Of a stretch of 64,000 bases of DNA, positions 60,524 through 64,000 are shown piece after piece (position 1 is the stretch's first letter; every line of letters starts with the position of its first letter). The notes under the pieces are model-generated. The model saw only the letters and a program-made list of their open reading frames with translations. It was not told the DNA's origin and did no database searches. The translations under genes and the position numbers were made by a program. Source of the stretch: CALJDF01 sp038121105 (lineage in GTDB: Bacteria > Pseudomonadota > Alphaproteobacteria > SHVP01). The stretch spans positions 1 to 64,000 of the forward strand of contig JAYONB010000011.1 of NCBI GenBank assembly GCA_038121105.1. The letters run 5' to 3'.

Positions 60524-62128
60524 CTACATCCGGAAAACGCCGAACTGGGTGTCCCCGATCGGCGCATTCAGTGCTGTCGAAAGCGACAACCCGAGGACCA
60601 AGCGGGTATCAACCGGATCGATCACGCCGTCGTCCCATAGGCGCGCACTGGCATAGTAGGGGTGCCCCTGGGTTTCGTACTGTGCTCGAATCTCGGAAGC
60701 AAGAGCCGCCTCCTCTGCGGCATCCACGGCCCCCCCCTTAGCCTCCTGGGAATCCCTGCGTACCTGTGTGAGCACGCTGGCGGCTTGCGCGCCGCCCATG
60801 ACCGAAATCCGCGCATTGGGCCACATCCAGAGAAACCGCGGATCGTATGCGCGCCCGCACATGCCGTAATTGCCCGCACCAAAGGAGCCCCCGATTACCA
60901 GCGTGATCTTCGGCACCTGCGCATTGGCAACGGCCATCACCATCTTCGCACCGTCTTTGGCGATGCCGCCTGCTTCGTATTTGCGCCCCACCATGAAGCC
61001 GGTGATGTTCTGCAAAAAAATCAACGGAATGCGACGCTGACAACACAGCTCAATGAAATGCGCCCCTTTGAGCGCCGATTCGGAAAACAAGATTCCATTG
61101 TTGCCGAGGATGCCGACTTGGCGGCCATAGAGGCGCGCAAAGCCGGCAACAAGTGTGGACCCGTAGAGCGGCTTGAACTCATCGAACGCACTGCCGTCGA
61201 ATACCCTTGCGATGACCTCGCGCACATCAAAGGTTTGTTGCGGGTCCGCGGGTACGACCCCATAGAGTTCCGCGGCATCATAGTGCGGCTCTTCCACTTC
61301 CGAGGTGGGTGGCGGGGTCTTTTGCCTGTTCAGGTTGGCGACGATCCGCCGGACGATGCCGAGTGCGTGGCCGTCATTCTCTGCGTAGTGATCGGCAACG
61401 CCGGATTGGCGCGCGTGAACCTCTGCGCCGCCGAGCTCTTCGGCACTGACCACTTCGCCGGTGGCGGCTTTGACGAGCGGCGGTCCGCCCAGAAAGATCG
61501 TGCCGGTCCCTTTGACGATGACGCTTTCGTCGGCCATCGCCGGGACATAGGCGCCACCTGCGGTGCACGACCCCATGACGGCGGCAATCTGCGGGATGCC
61601 CACGGCCGACATCCGCGCCTGGTTGAAGAAGATCCGACCGAAATGCTCGCGGTCGGGAAAGACCTCGTCCTGATTGGGCAAGTTCGCACCACCCGAGTCC
61701 ACGAGGTATACGCAAGGCAGATGATTCTCAAAGGCTATCTGCTGAGCGCGAAGGTGTTTTTTGACCGTCAGCGGATAGTAGGTTCCGCCTTTGACCGTGG
61801 CATCGTTCGCCACAATCATGCACTCCTGGCCCATGATGCGACCGATGCCGGTCACGATCCCAGCGGCGGGCACCGCCTCTTCGTACACGCCGTGCGCCGC
61901 GAGCGCCGAGAGTTCGAGAAATGGGGCGCCCGTATCGCATAGGGTCGTGATACGGTCACGTACCGGCATCTTGCCGCGCTCGAGGTGACGGGCACGAGAC
62001 CGCTCGCCGCCACCTTCAGCAACGGTCGATGTGATCCGACGGAGATCATCGACAAGCCCCTGCATGTGGGCGGCGTTCGCGCGGAACGCGTCGTCTTTCC
62101 GCTTGAAGGCGGTCTCTAGGGCTTTCAT
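60524..62128 (-). CDS. mccB: methylcrotonoyl-CoA carboxylase, carboxyltransferase subunit
   Basis: 534 residues. RDRITTLCDTGAPFLELSAL, VANDATVKGGTYYPLTVKKH, CVYLVDSGGANLPNQDEVFP and GSCTAGGAYVPAMADE mark the N-terminal crotonase-like domain; IIDAVDTR-equivalent DDGVIDPVDTRLVLG and IGGSFGAGNYGMCGRAYDPR the C-terminal. The length (about 535) and YYPLTVKKH pattern are typical of MccB rather than PccB. The enzyme transfers CO2 from carboxybiotin to the substrate. It heads the three-gene mcc unit, 4 bp after a DsbA-like isomerase gene. Confidence 0.94.
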   Translation of the reverse strand: MKALETAFKRKDDAFRANAAHMQGLVDDLRRITSTVAEGGGERSRARHLERGKMPVRDRITTLCDTGAPFLELSALAAHGVYEEAVPAAGIVTGIGRIMGQECMIVANDATVKGGTYYPLTVKKHLRAQQIAFENHLPCVYLVDSGGANLPNQDEVFPDREHFGRIFFNQARMSAVGIPQIAAVMGSCTAGGAYVPAMADESVIVKGTGTIFLGGPPLVKAATGEVVSAEELGGAEVHARQSGVADHYAENDGHALGIVRRIVANLNRQKTPPPTSEVEEPHYDAAELYGVVPADPQQTFDVREVIARVFDGSAFDEFKPLYGSTLVAGFARLYGRQVGILGNNGILFSESALKGAHFIELCCQRRIPLIFLQNITGFMVGRKYEAGGIAKDGAKMVMAVANAQVPKITLVIGGSFGAGNYGMCGRAYDPRFLWMWPNARISVMGGAQAASVLTQVRRDSQEAKGGAVDAAEEAALASEIRAQYETQGHPYYASARLWDDGVIDPVDTRLVLGLSLSTALNAPIGDTQFGVFRM

Positions 62129-62132
62129 CAGA

Positions 62133-62735
62133 CTACCAGCCGCCTGTCGCCATCCAGCGGGCCATCTGCTCGAATCGGTCCGAGCCCCAGAACGGTTCGT
62201 CCCCGACGAAAAAGAACGGCGAGCCGAACACGCCGCGCGCCAGGGCAGAAGCCGTTTCGTCCTTCAAGCGCACCTTGATGGCCGGCTCTTGGACGGCGGC
62301 GAGAAACGCCGCGCGATCAACGCCCAAACCGGCGGCAATGTCGGCAGTCGCCTCGGCGGGACTGATATCGCGACCTTCGCCAAAGTAGCCGTGGTAGAAG
62401 GCGCGTGCGAAATCCTTCGCCGTATCGTCGTTCTGGTCCGCTAGCCAGTAGAACCCGCGCGCCGCGGCGAGGGTACCGTGCGGGAATCCTTCGGGAAGGA
62501 CGCATGCGACGCCGAGCGCGCGCGCCGTTCGCATGATGTCCCGGGTCGCGTATTCCCCTTTGAGGGGGTAGCTCAGAAGGGGACCGGTGCCGACCGTCTT
62601 GAATGCCGCACCCAACATGATGGGGCGCCAGACCACGGTACAATCATGATCACGCGCCCAGGCATCGATTTGAATGTTCGCGAGATAGCCATAGGGCGAC
62701 GCGAAATCGAAATAGAAATCAACGGCTTGAGGCAT
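62133..62735 (-). CDS. 2-hydroxychromene-2-carboxylate isomerase family protein
   Basis: 200 residues of the DsbA-like thioredoxin fold. FYFDFASPYGYLANIQIDAW has Ser in place of the usual Cys, as in the kappa-class glutathione transferase-like isomerases. GVFGSPFFFVGDEPFWGSDR carries the cis-Pro loop and the WG..R motif near the end. Known members isomerise 2-hydroxychromene-2-carboxylate in naphthalene breakdown, using glutathione. Here it lies just upstream of mccB and beside a paralog, so its substrate may be a different CoA or keto intermediate. Confidence 0.87.
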   Translation of the reverse strand: MPQAVDFYFDFASPYGYLANIQIDAWARDHDCTVVWRPIMLGAAFKTVGTGPLLSYPLKGEYATRDIMRTARALGVACVLPEGFPHGTLAAARGFYWLADQNDDTAKDFARAFYHGYFGEGRDISPAEATADIAAGLGVDRAAFLAAVQEPAIKVRLKDETASALARGVFGSPFFFVGDEPFWGSDRFEQMARWMATGGW

Positions 62736-62795
62736 GGGCCCATTCTAGGCCATGGCCCACACCGCGGCTACAAGGCTAGGCCTGTCATCCGGACG

Positions 62796-63419
62796 CTACC
62801 GCAGCGCCACCACTTCCGCGCCCAGCCACTGATCGAGGTAAGGGATCCGGTCATGGCCCCAAAAGGTCTCATCGCCGACAGCAAGCCACGGCGCCCCGAT
62901 CATACCCGACGCCACAGCTTCCTCGACCACGGCTTCGTGGGCGGCCTGCCCTGCGCCGCTGGTCGCATACTGCTTCATCAGCGCACTGGAAAGGTGAAAA
63001 CGGCGTAGGCCCGATACCACCGCATCGACATTTTTGAGCGCTTTGCCTTGCGCCCAAATGATCGACAGCACCGCCAGGGTAATCGTCCGCAGTTGCGCTT
63101 CGTTGCCGTCCGCCAGGGCGTAGCAGGCGTTGTAGAGCTCGTCACAGTCGAACGGCGGCGCCTCTCCCTCCGGTCGCACAAACGGCAGGCCGCGGAGCCG
63201 GCAAATCCGCTCTACATCGTGCCGCCAATAGGCCAGTTTCTGTTCTGGAATCGTCGGTCGGGAGCCGTCTCGGCCCTGGCTGAGCACGGTACCCAGGCGA
63301 ACGGGTCGCCATCGCACCTCGCGCCCGTGACGCAGCCCAACGTCGTCGATCAGCTGCGCTGCGACATAGGAATACGGCGACCCGAACGCAGGGTAGAAAA
63401 TGATTGGATCGAGGGTCAT
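62796..63419 (-). CDS. DsbA-fold isomerase, paralog of the upstream gene
   Basis: 207 residues. FYPAFGSPYSYVAAQLIDDV (with GSPYSY in place of the FxSPYxYL motif), MIGAPWLAVGDETFWGHDRI with the cis-Pro and WGHDR motifs, and a helical insert between. It shares the fold and end motif with the isomerase at 62133 but little else, so duplication is old. It overlaps the RidA-like gene by 4 bases on the upstream side and precedes the isomerase by 60 bp, so the four or more genes may be cotranscribed. Confidence 0.85.
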   Translation of the reverse strand: MTLDPIIFYPAFGSPYSYVAAQLIDDVGLRHGREVRWRPVRLGTVLSQGRDGSRPTIPEQKLAYWRHDVERICRLRGLPFVRPEGEAPPFDCDELYNACYALADGNEAQLRTITLAVLSIIWAQGKALKNVDAVVSGLRRFHLSSALMKQYATSGAGQAAHEAVVEEAVASGMIGAPWLAVGDETFWGHDRIPYLDQWLGAEVVALR

Positions 63420-63796
63420 CGGGTCCGCGCTACGACTTCGATTTCAACGCGCATCTTCGGATCGATGAGCTCGGCAACGACGGCCGTAGCGGTCGGGCGG
63501 ATATCGGCAAAATGGATGCCAATGGCGGTTAGAACCGGGTCGATATCGGCGCGTCGCGCGATGCAGTACCGGGCCTGCACAACATCGCTCAGCGCCGCCC
63601 CCGCCTGTTCAAGCGCCGCACGAATGTTTTCGAAGGCTTTCGATACCTGTCCCTCCGCGCTCTCGACCACATCGCCGGTCGCATAGTCGGTGCCTGTGGT
63701 CCCCGACACGAAGACCCAGTCGCCATCGACGACCACGCGGGAATAGCCGTATTTCTGCTCCCATTGACTTCCGGTACTGAACCGGCGGGGCGCCAA
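63416..63796 (-). CDS. RidA-family protein
   Basis: 126 residues, the classical RidA length, from a TTG at 63796 or another nearby start. SRVVVDGDWVFVSGTTGTDY, ENIRAALEQAGAALSDVVQA and RYCIARRADIDPVLTAIG follow the fold; the conserved Arg near residue 96 is replaced in the loop before HFADIRPTATAVVAELI, where the PTxTxV..L pattern remains. Some members hydrolyse enamine/imine intermediates. It overlaps the isomerase gene by 4 bases, tying the two functions together. Confidence 0.85.
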   Translation of the reverse strand: MAPRRFSTGSQWEQKYGYSRVVVDGDWVFVSGTTGTDYATGDVVESAEGQVSKAFENIRAALEQAGAALSDVVQARYCIARRADIDPVLTAIGIHFADIRPTATAVVAELIDPKMRVEIEVVARTR

Positions 63797-63811
63797 GGTC
63801 CGGGCCCTCCG

Positions 63812-64000
63812 CTAAGCCGCGATGCGTTCGATCCCGATGGCCGTTGCCTCGCCGCCGCCAATGCAGAGGCTGGCAACGCCTCGGTTCAGACCGTTCTTGG
63901 CTAGGGCGTAATGCAGCGTAGCGATAATCCGCGCGCCCGATGCGCCAACGGGATGTCCCAGCGCACAGGCACCGCCGTGCACGTTCATCCTGTCATGGTC
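63812..64000 (-). CDS. thiolase (acetyl-CoA acetyltransferase), C-terminal part only
   Basis: The last ~62 codons of a gene that starts beyond the right edge. NVHGGACALGHPVGASGARI carries the catalytic His in GHPVG, and VASLCIGGGEATAIGIERIA the second catalytic Cys and the substrate-binding loop of biosynthetic-type thiolases. The downstream end is a clean TAG at 63812-63814. Thiolases here may act in acetoacetyl-CoA or PHA precursor metabolism. It is on the same strand, 15 bp before the RidA-like start, so it probably leads this operon. Confidence 0.9.
   Translation of the reverse strand, partial: DHDRMNVHGGACALGHPVGASGARIIATLHYALAKNGLNRGVASLCIGGGEATAIGIERIAA

Noticed and set aside
60662..61942. 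426-codon open frame on the plus strand
   Set aside because: It is antisense to mccB, which has all family motifs. Long antisense frames are common in GC-rich DNA.

Overview
The window reads as a chromosomal segment of an alphaproteobacterium, most like a Rhodospirillales-type lineage. The grounds are GC-rich dense coding, a phasin (polyhydroxyalkanoate storage), DUF1489 and EipB (DUF1849) proteins that are alphaproteobacterial families, clpS-clpA, gatCAB, and a pyrB followed by a dihydroorotase-like gene that lacks its metal ligands. No taxon can be named from the sequence alone.

Positions 1-11.8 kb are accessory. They hold the end of a methyltransferase running off the left edge, about 0.9 kb of decayed DNA with a scrap of a serine recombinase, an asparagine synthase-like amidotransferase, and a convergent four-gene block (polyprenyl-phosphate GT2, radical SAM enzyme, second GT2, membrane GT39-like transferase) that looks like a surface glycan or glycolipid pathway. 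An orphan two-gene unit follows, then a truncated IS3-family element and a DUF2924/large serine recombinase module that ends about 170 bp from the 3' end of a tRNA-Ser(GCU). This layout suggests an island downstream of the tRNA.

From 11.9 kb to the right end the DNA is mostly orderly. 12-15 kb: a YbaK-type deacylase, two tandem glutathione transferases and a BtuF-like protein without a signal peptide. 15-24 kb: gatB-gatA-gatC (minus), diverging from ruvX, an AEC transporter, pyrB, pyrC-like, plsY and dprA. 24-30.5 kb: topA, rnr, a Nudix hydrolase and rpmG. 30.5-38.8 kb: signalling and metabolism (receiver protein, HAD, ROK kinase, EipB, GGDEF protein, a frameshifted class III nucleotide cyclase, RidA, a COG3146 acyltransferase, MFS). 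38.8-44.4 kb: clpA/clpS, phasin, a lipoprotein and a D,D-carboxypeptidase with a SPOR domain. 44.5-46.9 kb: twin methyltransferases. 46.9-52 kb: pgm-ugd-galU for UDP-glucuronate, plus a membrane J-domain protein and a VWA protein. 52-57.8 kb: DUF3179, an LhgO-like oxidoreductase, MipA/OmpV, DUF1489, a flavin monooxygenase and a maleate isomerase-like protein. 57.8-64 kb: a leucine-degradation operon (mccB, methylglutaconyl-CoA hydratase, mccA) led by two DsbA-like isomerases, a RidA protein and a thiolase cut by the right edge.

The most unusual points are an insertion of about 47 residues in the middle of PlsY, the catalytically dead PyrC-like protein beside PyrB, the frameshift in the nucleotide cyclase, the radical-SAM/glycosyltransferase block, the twin methyltransferases with an unrecognised N-terminal domain, and a TGC/GCA palindrome at the phasin promoter.
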